Positions 31,626 to 38,857 of a DNA stretch of 43,153 bases are shown piece by piece (within the stretch, counting starts at the first letter, position 1; each line of letters begins with the position of its first letter). Origin of the DNA: Oscillospiraceae bacterium (GTDB lineage: Bacteria; Bacillota; Clostridia; Oscillospirales; UBA929); contig JAIRUW010000072.1 in assembly GCA_031254195.1 (NCBI GenBank), forward strand, positions 1 through 43,153. Direction: 5' to 3'. The position numbers and the translations under genes were made by a program. The notes beneath the pieces are model-generated. The model ran no database searches. It had not been told where the DNA came from and was given only the letters and a program-made list of their open reading frames with translations.

Positions 31626-31653
31626 AAAAACCCTGTCGTTAAACAGGGTTTTT
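31626..31653. terminator. Terminator-like hairpin directly upstream of the gerAA ribosome site
   Basis: AAAAACCCTGT (31626-31636) pairs with ACAGGGTTTTT (31643-31653) around a 6-base loop. Read on the minus strand it ends in TTTTTCTTTTT and lies only about 10 bases before the GGAGGTGA of gerAA. The flanking genes diverge, so neither needs a terminator here; it may block read-through into the germination operon. Confidence 0.7.
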
Positions 31654-31681
31654 AGTATGCGCGGTTTGGCGGGGGCTATGC
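31653..31681 (-). promoter_or_regulatory. Sigma-G-like forespore promoter of the gerAA-AC-AB operon
   Basis: On the minus strand GCATA (31681-31677) fits the sigma-G -35 GHATR, followed by 17 bases and CATACTA (31659-31653), which fits the -10 CATNHTA exactly. The predicted start, near 31646, falls inside the first arm of the hairpin at 31626-31653. Confidence 0.6.
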
Positions 31682-31703
31682 TAAAAAAGTTGTCAATATT
31701 TGC

Positions 31704-31732
31704 TTGACATTGGCATATATTTGTGGTATCTT
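31704..31732 (+). promoter_or_regulatory. Promoter of the lipoprotein gene
   Basis: TTGACA (31704-31709), 17 bases, TATCTT (31727-31732) preceded by TGG (extended -10). It gives a leader of about 40 bases before the ATG at 31779. Confidence 0.65.
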
Positions 31733-31778
31733 CTTTATATTCGTTAAATTCAAGGAAAAGAAAGGCAGTGTACAAATT

Positions 31779-32546
31779 ATGAAAAACCGCAACTTGCGCG
31801 TCATCCCGCTTTGCTTGCTAATTTGCGCGGTGACGCTCCTCGCGCTCTCATCCTGCACACCCTCCTCACCTGACCCAACCCCCGCCGCGACCCCATCGCT
31901 TTCCCCATCGGTGGCAGATGTCAGCACTGCTCCTTCCACTGACAATACTGCTTTTTCAAGCAGCGCTGCTATCAGTGATCTCAAGGGCAGCGCTCTTGGG
32001 TTCTACCCTGCCAAAAATTTAGGGCAGGCGTTTGACAATTTTATGGTTGATGCCGAGTGGAGCGCATTTACAGATGACACAGACACTTATGTCACCGTAA
32101 GCGGCGGCATTTTATATAATGACATGTTAGCTACCGCTGTTGTTACATATAAGCATGAAGGAGATTCCTTTAATATTTACTCCTTTGATATTGACGGTGC
32201 GGCTAAGGATTATGAATTATATGCCGACCTAATCATAGCGGTATTCGAAGATGACCTTATTTCCATTGTAAAAGACGGTGTCATTTACGGCTATAATGAA
32301 CCCTTTGGCGAGGCGCTGATGTCCCTTTATGATGAACTGGAATGGGAAGCCTTTATGTATGACGACGGCAATATATATGTGAGAATAGATTGCTACTACG
32401 AGTATGAAGGCGAGGATTTTCACGATATACTTGTCTTCCTCATTGACGCTGTGAACGAAGAATTCGGCTTTGACACATACTTGGAGGATGGCGACGAAAT
32501 GACGCTTGACGACTTTATGGAGCTGGTCGAACTGCTATATTCGTAA
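31779..32546 (+). CDS. Acidic extracellular lipoprotein of unknown function
   Basis: The 255-residue product has a lipoprotein signal with the lipobox LALSSC (Cys26), then a Ser/Thr/Pro-rich linker (about 28-65) and an acidic globular domain. The globular part seems to be a tandem duplication: both halves contain a segment like AEWSAFTDDTDTYVTV / LEWEAFMYDDGNIYVRI followed by an aromatic-acidic strand (residues about 108 and 208). No enzyme motif is visible. The ATG at 31779 starts the signal peptide; the nearest purine-rich site (GAAAGG) is rather distant. A terminator at 32564-32584 follows. Coding sequence is more AT-rich than nearby genes. Confidence 0.8.
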   Translation: MKNRNLRVIPLCLLICAVTLLALSSCTPSSPDPTPAATPSLSPSVADVSTAPSTDNTAFSSSAAISDLKGSALGFYPAKNLGQAFDNFMVDAEWSAFTDDTDTYVTVSGGILYNDMLATAVVTYKHEGDSFNIYSFDIDGAAKDYELYADLIIAVFEDDLISIVKDGVIYGYNEPFGEALMSLYDELEWEAFMYDDGNIYVRIDCYYEYEGEDFHDILVFLIDAVNEEFGFDTYLEDGDEMTLDDFMELVELLYS

Positions 32547-32563
32547 CTTTGATACAATAAAAC

Positions 32564-32584
32564 GAGCCGCCCATTGGGCGGCTC
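32564..32584. terminator. Bidirectional terminator between lipoprotein and methyltransferase genes
   Basis: GAGCCGCCC (32564-32572) pairs with GGGCGGCTC (32576-32584) around a 3-base loop. On the minus strand GTTTTATT follows, a good T-run for the methyltransferase gene; on the plus strand the tail (ATGCTTTT) is weaker. Confidence 0.8.
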
Positions 32585-32600
32585 ATGCTTTTGGCAAGGG

Positions 32601-33350
32601 TTATACTTTGACTGAGAAGACCATCAGTTGTAGCTCCCTTGGCGTGTCCGGCTTGCCGTAGAAATTGGAAAAGGTCTGCACAATCCGCATCTGCTGCTCT
32701 TGGAGAATAGCGGACAGTTCGGCTTTGGAATACAGTCTTTTCCCCCTTGTGTCTTTTTCAATCTTCTCCGGCCGTACGGCGATTTCGCCAAAATTGATGC
32801 CCCAGTCGGTAAACAGCATCCTGCGGCGGACCGGGTCCCAGTCAAAATCCGGCAGTGACAGCCTCTTTGCACCGATTTCCCAGTGTCGCTTGGGGAAGAA
32901 TTGCTCCGCGTGTTCCGCGTTGCAGACGTCCATGAAATGCTTGCCGCCGGGTTTCAGCGCGCGGGCGATGACGTCGAAAACTTTGACGTTGTCCCTGTCG
33001 TCTTCAAAAAAGCCGATCGCGCCGTCGGCGAGATTCAGCACCGCGTCAAACTCACTGTCATACCGCAGGTCTAAGGCGTCCGCGCAGATGAACTCGACCG
33101 CCAGGCCTGACGCTTTCGCGGATTGCTGCGCGTCCTCAATGAACACTTTGGTGTAGTCCACCCCCACAACGAAATACCCCCTGCGGGCCAGCGACAGCGA
33201 ATGCCTGCCGAAACCGCAGCCCAGGTCGAGGATACGTTCCCGCCCGGTGAGCCCGAGCGTTTTGACGATGAAGTCAACCTGATTCTCCGTGTCCTCCACC
33301 CACGAATGGTTTTTGATGTCCAAGCTCCAGCCTGTGTCGGATACTTTCAT
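32601..33350 (-). CDS. Class I SAM-dependent methyltransferase
   Basis: The 249-residue product has the Rossmann methyltransferase core: motif I ILDLGCGFGRHSL (about residues 41-53), the acidic end of strand 2 in VVGVDYT, ICADALDL, and LKPGGKHFMDV. A C-terminal beta region follows (about 150-249) as in small-molecule methyltransferases. Substrate is unknown. The ATG at 33350 was preferred, with AAAGGA upstream; an ATG at 33362 overlaps that ribosome site. It is separated from the upstream AraC gene by a terminator at 33457-33483. I found no convincing promoter in the 150-base gap. Confidence 0.85.
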   Translation of the reverse strand: MKVSDTGWSLDIKNHSWVEDTENQVDFIVKTLGLTGRERILDLGCGFGRHSLSLARRGYFVVGVDYTKVFIEDAQQSAKASGLAVEFICADALDLRYDSEFDAVLNLADGAIGFFEDDRDNVKVFDVIARALKPGGKHFMDVCNAEHAEQFFPKRHWEIGAKRLSLPDFDWDPVRRRMLFTDWGINFGEIAVRPEKIEKDTRGKRLYSKAELSAILQEQQMRIVQTFSNFYGKPDTPRELQLMVFSVKV

Positions 33351-33456
33351 GATACCGCTCATCCTTTCCAAATATTTGACGTCAGCGTATCATGAGGTTG
33401 AAAAAAAGTATAGACTTATAGTTTCCGTTGTGTTATGATAGTGTAAAGTTATGAGA

Positions 33457-33483
33457 AAAAGGCAGACGTTTTGTCTGCCTTTT
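33457..33483 (-). terminator. Rho-independent terminator of the AraC/GyrI gene
   Basis: GGCAGAC (33461-33467) pairs with GTCTGCC (33473-33479) with A4/T4 extensions on both sides and a 5-base loop. On the minus strand it lies 18 bases past the stop and ends in a T-run. Confidence 0.8.
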
Positions 33484-33501
33484 ATTGCCATACAGTGATA
33501 G

Positions 33502-34401
33502 TTATGCTCTCTTGCGTACAGGGACCCATATTTCGCTTTTCCTGTCCGGCTTAGAAAAGTCATAGGTTTCAACCCATGTCATGCTGGGCGCGCCGGTTTC
33601 CGCGTACTCCGATGTGGAAAGCCATTCTGAGATCCGCCCGTAGGTTTGCTGTGTGTTCAAAATGTGACTGTCTTTAGAGTTTTCTGTCGCGGAAAAGACA
33701 AGCCATGTCGTGGGTTCATAAGAGAAAACATCAAACCGCCCTTTGAACCTGTCGGGCATGGGTTTTTCCATCACCACGCCCACACACATAAAATGCTCGT
33801 CGCCTTCTTTAGGAATAACACCTTCTTTATTCCCCCCGTACGCGCAAATGACGCCGTTAGGTTCGGCCTCAGAATATTCCATAAGAACGAGCAAATCTTC
33901 TTGCCGCAGCTTCTTCCAAACATCAGCCGTATGGGGATTAGGGCCGTGATAAATCAGTGGAATACTGCCTGTTTTCCCCATAATGTAGAACGCGCCTTTT
34001 TCAACTATCCGATACTCCATTTCTATGCCTCCTTTTAATGTCAGGTGGAAGAATAGGGGCGGAAACACTTTTGGTGTGACGGCACGTTTACGGAGCGCAG
34101 ACGGCGTAACTCCATACATTGATTGAAACGCTTTGCCAAATGCGTCAGGTGATTCATAGCCGCATTTGATGGCAATGTCGATGATCTTTTCGTCGCCGGA
34201 ATGCAATAGGTTCGCCGCAAGCGACAGCCTGCGTTTTCGGATATATTCATTCAAGGGCATATCCGCAAGATAGGAAAACATACGTCTGAATTGATACTCT
34301 GAGCAACAGGCAATCCGCGCCATTTCGGTAAAATCGATTTCATCAAAAAGACGCTGTTCGATATAACGCATGGCGGCGTTCAAGCTCGCTGTCGTATCCA
34401 T
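33502..34401 (-). CDS. AraC-family regulator with GyrI-like effector domain
   Basis: The 299-residue product has an N-terminal AraC DNA-binding domain (about 5-105) with two helix-turn-helices (FTEMARIACCSEYQFRRMF and IIDIAIKCGYESPDAFGKAF, then YGVTPSALR). A GyrI-like small-molecule-binding domain follows (about 125-299), the Rob/BmrR-type arrangement. Such proteins usually respond to amphiphilic drugs or similar ligands. The ATG at 34401 has GGGGGGAG seven bases upstream. The next gene downstream is a methyltransferase behind a terminator. The target genes are not evident. Confidence 0.92.
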   Translation of the reverse strand: MDTTASLNAAMRYIEQRLFDEIDFTEMARIACCSEYQFRRMFSYLADMPLNEYIRKRRLSLAANLLHSGDEKIIDIAIKCGYESPDAFGKAFQSMYGVTPSALRKRAVTPKVFPPLFFHLTLKGGIEMEYRIVEKGAFYIMGKTGSIPLIYHGPNPHTADVWKKLRQEDLLVLMEYSEAEPNGVICAYGGNKEGVIPKEGDEHFMCVGVVMEKPMPDRFKGRFDVFSYEPTTWLVFSATENSKDSHILNTQQTYGRISEWLSTSEYAETGAPSMTWVETYDFSKPDRKSEIWVPVRKRA

Positions 34402-34484
34402 ACCCACTCTCCCCCCTTTCCACTAAAATCTTAGCAGATGTATATGGAGAAATCCCGTTAGTTTACGTATGAGTTATAACGGCT

Positions 34485-35333
34485 TTATGGCTTAAGCCCC
34501 CATTCCTCCATCAGCTGCCGGATCGACTGCTGCCGGCCCTCCCGTTCGTCGCTGACCGCTTTCTTGACCACCTCATACAGCTTTTGATCCAGCGGCCACG
34601 ATTCCGGTGAACGGTCATACTCCGCAAACAGCGCAAACGCCACCGCGCCCATCGTGTATATGTTCGTTACCTCGTCGATGACTGCGCCGAGCTGAAACTC
34701 CTCCGGCGACATGAAAAGTGAACTGCCCCATAGCCGCCCGACTGGATTTGTATATGGCATTTTCGTGTAGAAATCAATATCGCAAATGACCGTTTTTCCA
34801 TTAGAGAAATCATATAGGATACTGCCGTCGTAAAAATCGACAGCAACATAACCTTGCGCCGCCGTATGGATGTGAAACGCCAGAATCTCCTCGAACACTC
34901 CGATGCGCGTTTCCAAAGGCATCGCCATGAACTTCCGGTGCGACAGCGGGTACATCCTGCCCATACACTCGGCGTCAACCCAATCAAAAACCATGGCAAA
35001 ACCGCCGCCGATTTCTTCGCTGCCGATATATCTGATAAGGGTTGGATGGGCTAAGTCTTTGTAAATCGGCAACGTGCGCTTTAAGTTGGCTATGGCTTCC
35101 CCGGCACTCACGCTAGCCCGTTCGGTAGGTGCGCCCGCAAACTTGATGAAAAAGCTCTTTTCCTCTTTCTTCACCCCAAAACAGATGTTGCCGGAATCCT
35201 GAGCGTCAAAAACTTTGAACACCCTGCCGTATTTGCTGAGGAATGAAAACTCAAACGGCGCTTTGAGCCTGAACGGCACACCGTCGATGTATTGGATATA
35301 GAAATCCTTTGCAAAACGCTTAAAAATATCCAT
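34485..35333 (-). CDS. Atypical protein kinase-like protein
   Basis: The 282-residue product has a protein-kinase-like fold with altered motifs. Lys64 in FFIKFAG fits the ATP-anchoring Lys. VAVDFYDGSILYD has Asp166 where HRD is expected, but the Asn five residues later is Ser171. CDIDFY (Asp185/Asp187) replaces DFG, and MSPEE replaces APE. It may be a weakly active kinase or a pseudokinase; it lacks membrane and PASTA segments, unlike PrkC. It starts four bases after the xylB stop, so the two are probably co-transcribed. The C-terminal half includes the usual regulatory helix (DERQQS-like region then LMEEWGLKP). Confidence 0.78.
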   Translation of the reverse strand: MDIFKRFAKDFYIQYIDGVPFRLKAPFEFSFLSKYGRVFKVFDAQDSGNICFGVKKEEKSFFIKFAGAPTERASVSAGEAIANLKRTLPIYKDLAHPTLIRYIGSEEIGGGFAMVFDWVDAECMGRMYPLSHRKFMAMPLETRIGVFEEILAFHIHTAAQGYVAVDFYDGSILYDFSNGKTVICDIDFYTKMPYTNPVGRLWGSSLFMSPEEFQLGAVIDEVTNIYTMGAVAFALFAEYDRSPESWPLDQKLYEVVKKAVSDEREGRQQSIRQLMEEWGLKP

Positions 35334-35337
35334 GCGC

Positions 35338-36831
35338 CTACACCGCCGCTAATTTTGCAAAATTCTCCTTCAGCGCCGGGTAAAGCGTCTTATAAATGCC
35401 GTAGTATGTCTCGTATTCCTTGGCGTTTGCCGCGACCGGCGGCTGCGGGTCGTTAAACCGCAGCAGCTCCGCGCAGGCGTCCGGCACGGACTTGAACAGC
35501 CCCGCGCCCACGCCGGCCAAAATCGCCACGCCCAGCGCCGGGCCTTCCTGGCTGGTCGCCGTGCGGACGTCACAGTTGAAGAGGTCGGCCAGCATTTGCC
35601 GCCACAGAGCGCTGGTGCCGCCGCCGCCGCACGCCAGCATTTCGGATGTTTGCACGCCCATGCCGCGCAGTACCTCCACGCAGTCCCGCAGGGAATACGC
35701 CACGCCCTCCATGACGGCGCGGAGCATATCGGGCCGCGTGTGCATCCCGGATAGGCCGAAAAACACGCCCCGGCAGTCCGCGTCGAGGTGCGGGGTACGC
35801 TCGCCCATCAAATACGGCAAATACAGCAGCCGCCGCGCCCCAATCGGCACGGCCATAGCCAGATCGTCAATCTGCCTGTAATTCAGATCCATGCAGGACT
35901 GTTCGCGAAACCATTTCAGCGAAAGCCCCGCCGCCTGTGTCACGCCCATAACGTGCCACGCGCCGGGAACGGCGCAGCAGAAAGTATGTACCCGTCCCTG
36001 CGGGTCGATGGTGACGTTGTCGGTATGCGCGAACACCACGCCCGACGTGCCGATGGTGGTAAACGCCTTGCCGTCGGTGACGACCCCTGTGCCGACCGCC
36101 GCCGCCGCGTTGTCGCCCGCACCGCCGACAACGACAGTTTTGACCGACAGTCCTGTGGCGCGCGCGGCCTCGCCGCTGACGGTGCCCGTGATTTCGGGAG
36201 ACTCGTAAACCTTCGCCAGCAACGACGGGTCGATGTCCAGCTTGGTCAGCACTTCCTCCGACCAGCGGCGCTTGGGAACGTCTAAAAGCTGCATCCCGGA
36301 CGCGTCGGATACCTCGGTGGCAAACTCGCCGGTCAGTTTATAGCGCAGATAGTCTTTGGGCAGCAGGATATGACGGCATTTGGCGTATATCTCGGGCTGG
36401 TGCTTTTTCACCCACATGATCTTTGACGCGGTGAAACCGGTCAGCGCCGGGTTGGCGGTGATCTCAATCATCCGCCCGGCTCCTACGAGATTGGTGATTT
36501 CCACGCATTCCGCGGCTGTGCGCTGGTCGCACCAGATGATCGACGGGCGCAGCACCTCCCCGTCCGCGTCCAGCATCACAAGGCCGTGCATCTGCCCCGA
36601 TATGCCCACGGCGGCAATGTCCCCGGCGGCGACGCCGCTCTTTTGCAAGACGGCATTGACGGTTTCGACGGCGGCTTTCCACCAATCTTGCGGGTCTTGT
36701 TCGGCCCAGCCGTTGTGCGGCTGGTGCAGCGGGTATTCGGAGGATGCCGACGCCAGCGGCCGCAGCTGCTCGTCAAAGAGCACGGTTTTGGTCGCCGATG
36801 TTCCGAGGTCTATCCCTAATAATGCTTTCAT
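35338..36831 (-). CDS. xylB: Xylulokinase (FGGY carbohydrate kinase)
   Basis: The 497-residue product is an FGGY kinase with the N-terminal phosphate motif GIDLGTSATKT, GISGQMHGLVML, the catalytic Asp in GAGDNAAAAVG (about residue 237), YLMGERTPHLD, and the C-terminal GGGGTSALWRQM. The QMHG motif is a xylulokinase signature, so phosphorylation of D-xylulose for the pentose phosphate pathway is likely. The ATG at 36831 follows AAAGGA with 8 bases of spacing. No xylose isomerase (xylA) is adjacent; instead an atypical kinase follows. A hairpin at 36858-36893 lies immediately upstream. Confidence 0.92.
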   Translation of the reverse strand: MKALLGIDLGTSATKTVLFDEQLRPLASASSEYPLHQPHNGWAEQDPQDWWKAAVETVNAVLQKSGVAAGDIAAVGISGQMHGLVMLDADGEVLRPSIIWCDQRTAAECVEITNLVGAGRMIEITANPALTGFTASKIMWVKKHQPEIYAKCRHILLPKDYLRYKLTGEFATEVSDASGMQLLDVPKRRWSEEVLTKLDIDPSLLAKVYESPEITGTVSGEAARATGLSVKTVVVGGAGDNAAAAVGTGVVTDGKAFTTIGTSGVVFAHTDNVTIDPQGRVHTFCCAVPGAWHVMGVTQAAGLSLKWFREQSCMDLNYRQIDDLAMAVPIGARRLLYLPYLMGERTPHLDADCRGVFFGLSGMHTRPDMLRAVMEGVAYSLRDCVEVLRGMGVQTSEMLACGGGGTSALWRQMLADLFNCDVRTATSQEGPALGVAILAGVGAGLFKSVPDACAELLRFNDPQPPVAANAKEYETYYGIYKTLYPALKENFAKLAAV

Positions 36832-36857
36832 AGATGCAATCCTTTCAAAAAACATTG

Positions 36858-36893
36858 CGCTCTTACACCTAGCGTAAACTAGGTGTAAGAGCG
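36858..36893 (-). terminator. Strong hairpin directly upstream of xylB
   Basis: CGCTCTTACACCTAG (36858-36872) pairs perfectly with CTAGGTGTAAGAGCG (36879-36893), a 15-bp stem with loop CGTAAA. On the minus strand it is followed by CAATGTTTTTTG and then, with almost no gap, the xylB ribosome site. It lies 12 bases past the stop at 36905 of the upstream gene. It shares CCTAGCGTA with the palindrome at 14084-14097. It is either that gene's terminator or an attenuator in front of xylB. Confidence 0.75.
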
Positions 36894-36904
36894 TCTTTTA
36901 TGTC

Positions 36905-37501
36905 TTATGACAACAAACAGAGCTTGACTACATCCCAAAGCTGCTCGGCGTTGCCGCCCGCTTTGGCGCGCAGGTAAAGCGCGTGGAGGAGCTGGACGGC
37001 GTTATCGGCGTCGAGGTTGGTGACGGCGTCCTGCATTTTAGGCGTGTTGCTGAGGGTGATGGAGACGGTCACGGTTTCCTCCTCCACCGGGGGACTCGTT
37101 CTTGCCGCGCGGGCAGGCTTTTCTTCCTGCGCGGCTCCGGTTTGCGCGGCGGCTTTCCGGCCCCTCGCGGACTGCTTGGGAGAGAACTTATAACCGCGCC
37201 CGTCGAGGAAACTTAGAATGAGGGCGTCGGAGCAAGGCTCCATTTCGTCGCTTTCCCCGGTAAACCAAAACGGTGTGATGTTTAAGTTCTCGGAGAGGGG
37301 AAGAAGGATTTTGGCGCTGAGGCTGCCGGTTTTGAATACGCGGTAGATGGAAGTGCGCTTTTGGCCGGACAGGCTTTCGATCAAATGCTTTTGTTTGCGT
37401 GAAGCGGAAGCGAAAGCATTTTTCACACGTTCCGCTGTTTTGTCTTTATCTTTGCTGACATTCACTTGCTTTAGACGTTCGATTAGTTCGGGTGTAATCA
37501 T
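36905..37501 (-). CDS. Uncharacterised HTH-like protein
   Basis: I know no name for this 198-residue product. The N-terminal part (about residues 25-85) looks like a helix-turn-helix: GQKRTSIYRVFKTGSLSAK, then LPLSENLNITPFWFTGE, a pattern like phage-type repressor-like regulators. A linker rich in Ala/Arg/Glu follows (about 105-140), and the C-terminal part (about 140-198) is a strand followed by helices (DAVTNLDADNAVQLLHALYLRA). AGGAGGAG lies upstream of the ATG, and a good promoter is at 37535-37563. It lies between the GH5 gene and xylB. It could regulate one of them, but no binding site was identified. Confidence 0.7.
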   Translation of the reverse strand: MITPELIERLKQVNVSKDKDKTAERVKNAFASASRKQKHLIESLSGQKRTSIYRVFKTGSLSAKILLPLSENLNITPFWFTGESDEMEPCSDALILSFLDGRGYKFSPKQSARGRKAAAQTGAAQEEKPARAARTSPPVEEETVTVSITLSNTPKMQDAVTNLDADNAVQLLHALYLRAKAGGNAEQLWDVVKLCLLS

Positions 37502-37534
37502 TTATACTCCTCCTATTTTTGGTTCGGTAGAGAA

Positions 37535-37563
37535 ATTATATCATAAGTCTTTTCCGATTACAA
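37535..37563 (-). promoter_or_regulatory. Promoter of the HTH-like gene
   Basis: On the minus strand TTGTAA (37563-37558), 17 bases, then TATAAT (37540-37535) preceded by TGA (extended -10). It starts about 20 bases past the GH5 stop, with a predicted start near 37528. Confidence 0.7.
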
Positions 37564-37585
37564 TATATAAATATACTAAAATACA

Positions 37586-38857
37586 CTATTTTGCATATGT
37601 GACCAGTGCCGCGACTATGTCTGGATACATCCAAATCATGCCGCGCCTTTCCAACAGGCCGAAATTCTCGCCCCCGCCGCTGAAACCGCCGTTGTCCCAC
37701 CATATGCAGGGCATCCCGCGCGCCGCCGCCGCGGCGGTATAGTACGCCGCGAACTCAACGCGGCTGCGCAGGTTGCCGCCTTTGTCACGCGCGCCGTATT
37801 CGCCGATGACAACTGGGATGCCGTTTGTGATGTATTTCGTATGCAATCTGTCCATAAAGTGGTCTATGTCTCTTGTGCTCCGGTTCTCCGTCATATCAAA
37901 CTCCGAAACGCTGCCGTTCTCGCTTGAGGATTGCAGGGCGAAGCTAAACGGCGTGTAGGCGTGCACAGAGATGAGGATCCTGTCCTCGGCCGTATCCTCC
38001 GGCAGGCGGTATAGGTCATGCGTCACACTGTCGAAGTTCGCGCCCAAGCCGCAGACCATCAAATACCGCGTCCCGTTGTTCCCGCCGGAGGCGCGGACGG
38101 TGTCCACAAAGTCCTGCTGAAGCCTGCACAGGACGTCAAGGGCGTCAACGCACTCCTCGCTGTTCCAATCCTGCCACCATTCAAACCGGTGCCCCTTCAG
38201 GCGCGGCTCGTTCAGCCCCTCAAAGACCAGCCTCTCGCCATATTCCTTAAAGCGCTCCGCCACCTGCTCCCAAATCCGCTTGACGTACCGCGACGAGCTT
38301 TCGTAGTGCTCGCTGTCGGGGTAAACATAGTCTTTATGGTCGTCATGGTGTATATTGATGATGACGGTCAGCTCAATCCGGTACGCGTAGTCCACAACCT
38401 CCTGCACGCGGTCCATCCATTCCGCACTAATGGACAAATCCCCGTCCACATGCTTATGCCATGTCACCGGGATACGGATGGAATTGAACCCCGCCTCCTT
38501 GACCGCGTCGATAATCTCCTGCGTCGTTTTGGGGTTGCCCCAGCTTGTCTCGTTCGCCAAACCGGCGCCGCCTGTGGCGTCCAGCGTATTGCCGAGGTTC
38601 CAGCCGGGCGCCATGGCCATCGCGAAGCGCATCGGCTCGGTATCGGGAATCTCCAGCCGCGTTACGTCCGGCACAGGGATGTTCTCAAAGCCGATCGGGC
38701 TGGGAATGGGCGACGGCTCGACCGGTTTGGGGCTGGGCTTGCCCTCCCACGGAATGATGACAGGGCTGGGCGACGGGTTTTCTTCAGACGGCTGAACGCT
38801 TGGCGCGCAAGAGGCGGCAAGGAGAATCAGCGCGAGGAATAAAACGATTATTTTCAT
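37586..38857 (-). CDS. GH5-family glycoside hydrolase lipoprotein (endoglucanase-like)
   Basis: The 423-residue product has a lipoprotein signal (lipobox LLAASC, Cys17), a Pro/Ser-rich linker (about 20-57) and a GH5 TIM barrel (about 75-420). GWNLGNTLDA near the barrel start and the catalytic acid Glu217 (FEGLNEPR) and nucleophile Glu353 (VIGEYG) are clear; RIPVTW and HAYTPF are further family marks. The pattern resembles GH5 subfamily 4, which hydrolyses beta-1,4-glucans and xyloglucan. It would be anchored outside the cell. The ATG overlaps the mutS stop (ATGA) and has AGGAGGG, so it is co-transcribed with mutS. That linkage is unusual. Confidence 0.92.
   Translation of the reverse strand: MKIIVLFLALILLAASCAPSVQPSEENPSPSPVIIPWEGKPSPKPVEPSPIPSPIGFENIPVPDVTRLEIPDTEPMRFAMAMAPGWNLGNTLDATGGAGLANETSWGNPKTTQEIIDAVKEAGFNSIRIPVTWHKHVDGDLSISAEWMDRVQEVVDYAYRIELTVIINIHHDDHKDYVYPDSEHYESSSRYVKRIWEQVAERFKEYGERLVFEGLNEPRLKGHRFEWWQDWNSEECVDALDVLCRLQQDFVDTVRASGGNNGTRYLMVCGLGANFDSVTHDLYRLPEDTAEDRILISVHAYTPFSFALQSSSENGSVSEFDMTENRSTRDIDHFMDRLHTKYITNGIPVVIGEYGARDKGGNLRSRVEFAAYYTAAAAARGMPCIWWDNGGFSGGGENFGLLERRGMIWMYPDIVAALVTYAK

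Noticed and set aside
34441..34496. Terminator after the atypical kinase gene (CCGTTA/TAACGG and GGCTTAAGCC)
   Set aside because: Stems are short, the loop is long and there is no proper T-run.
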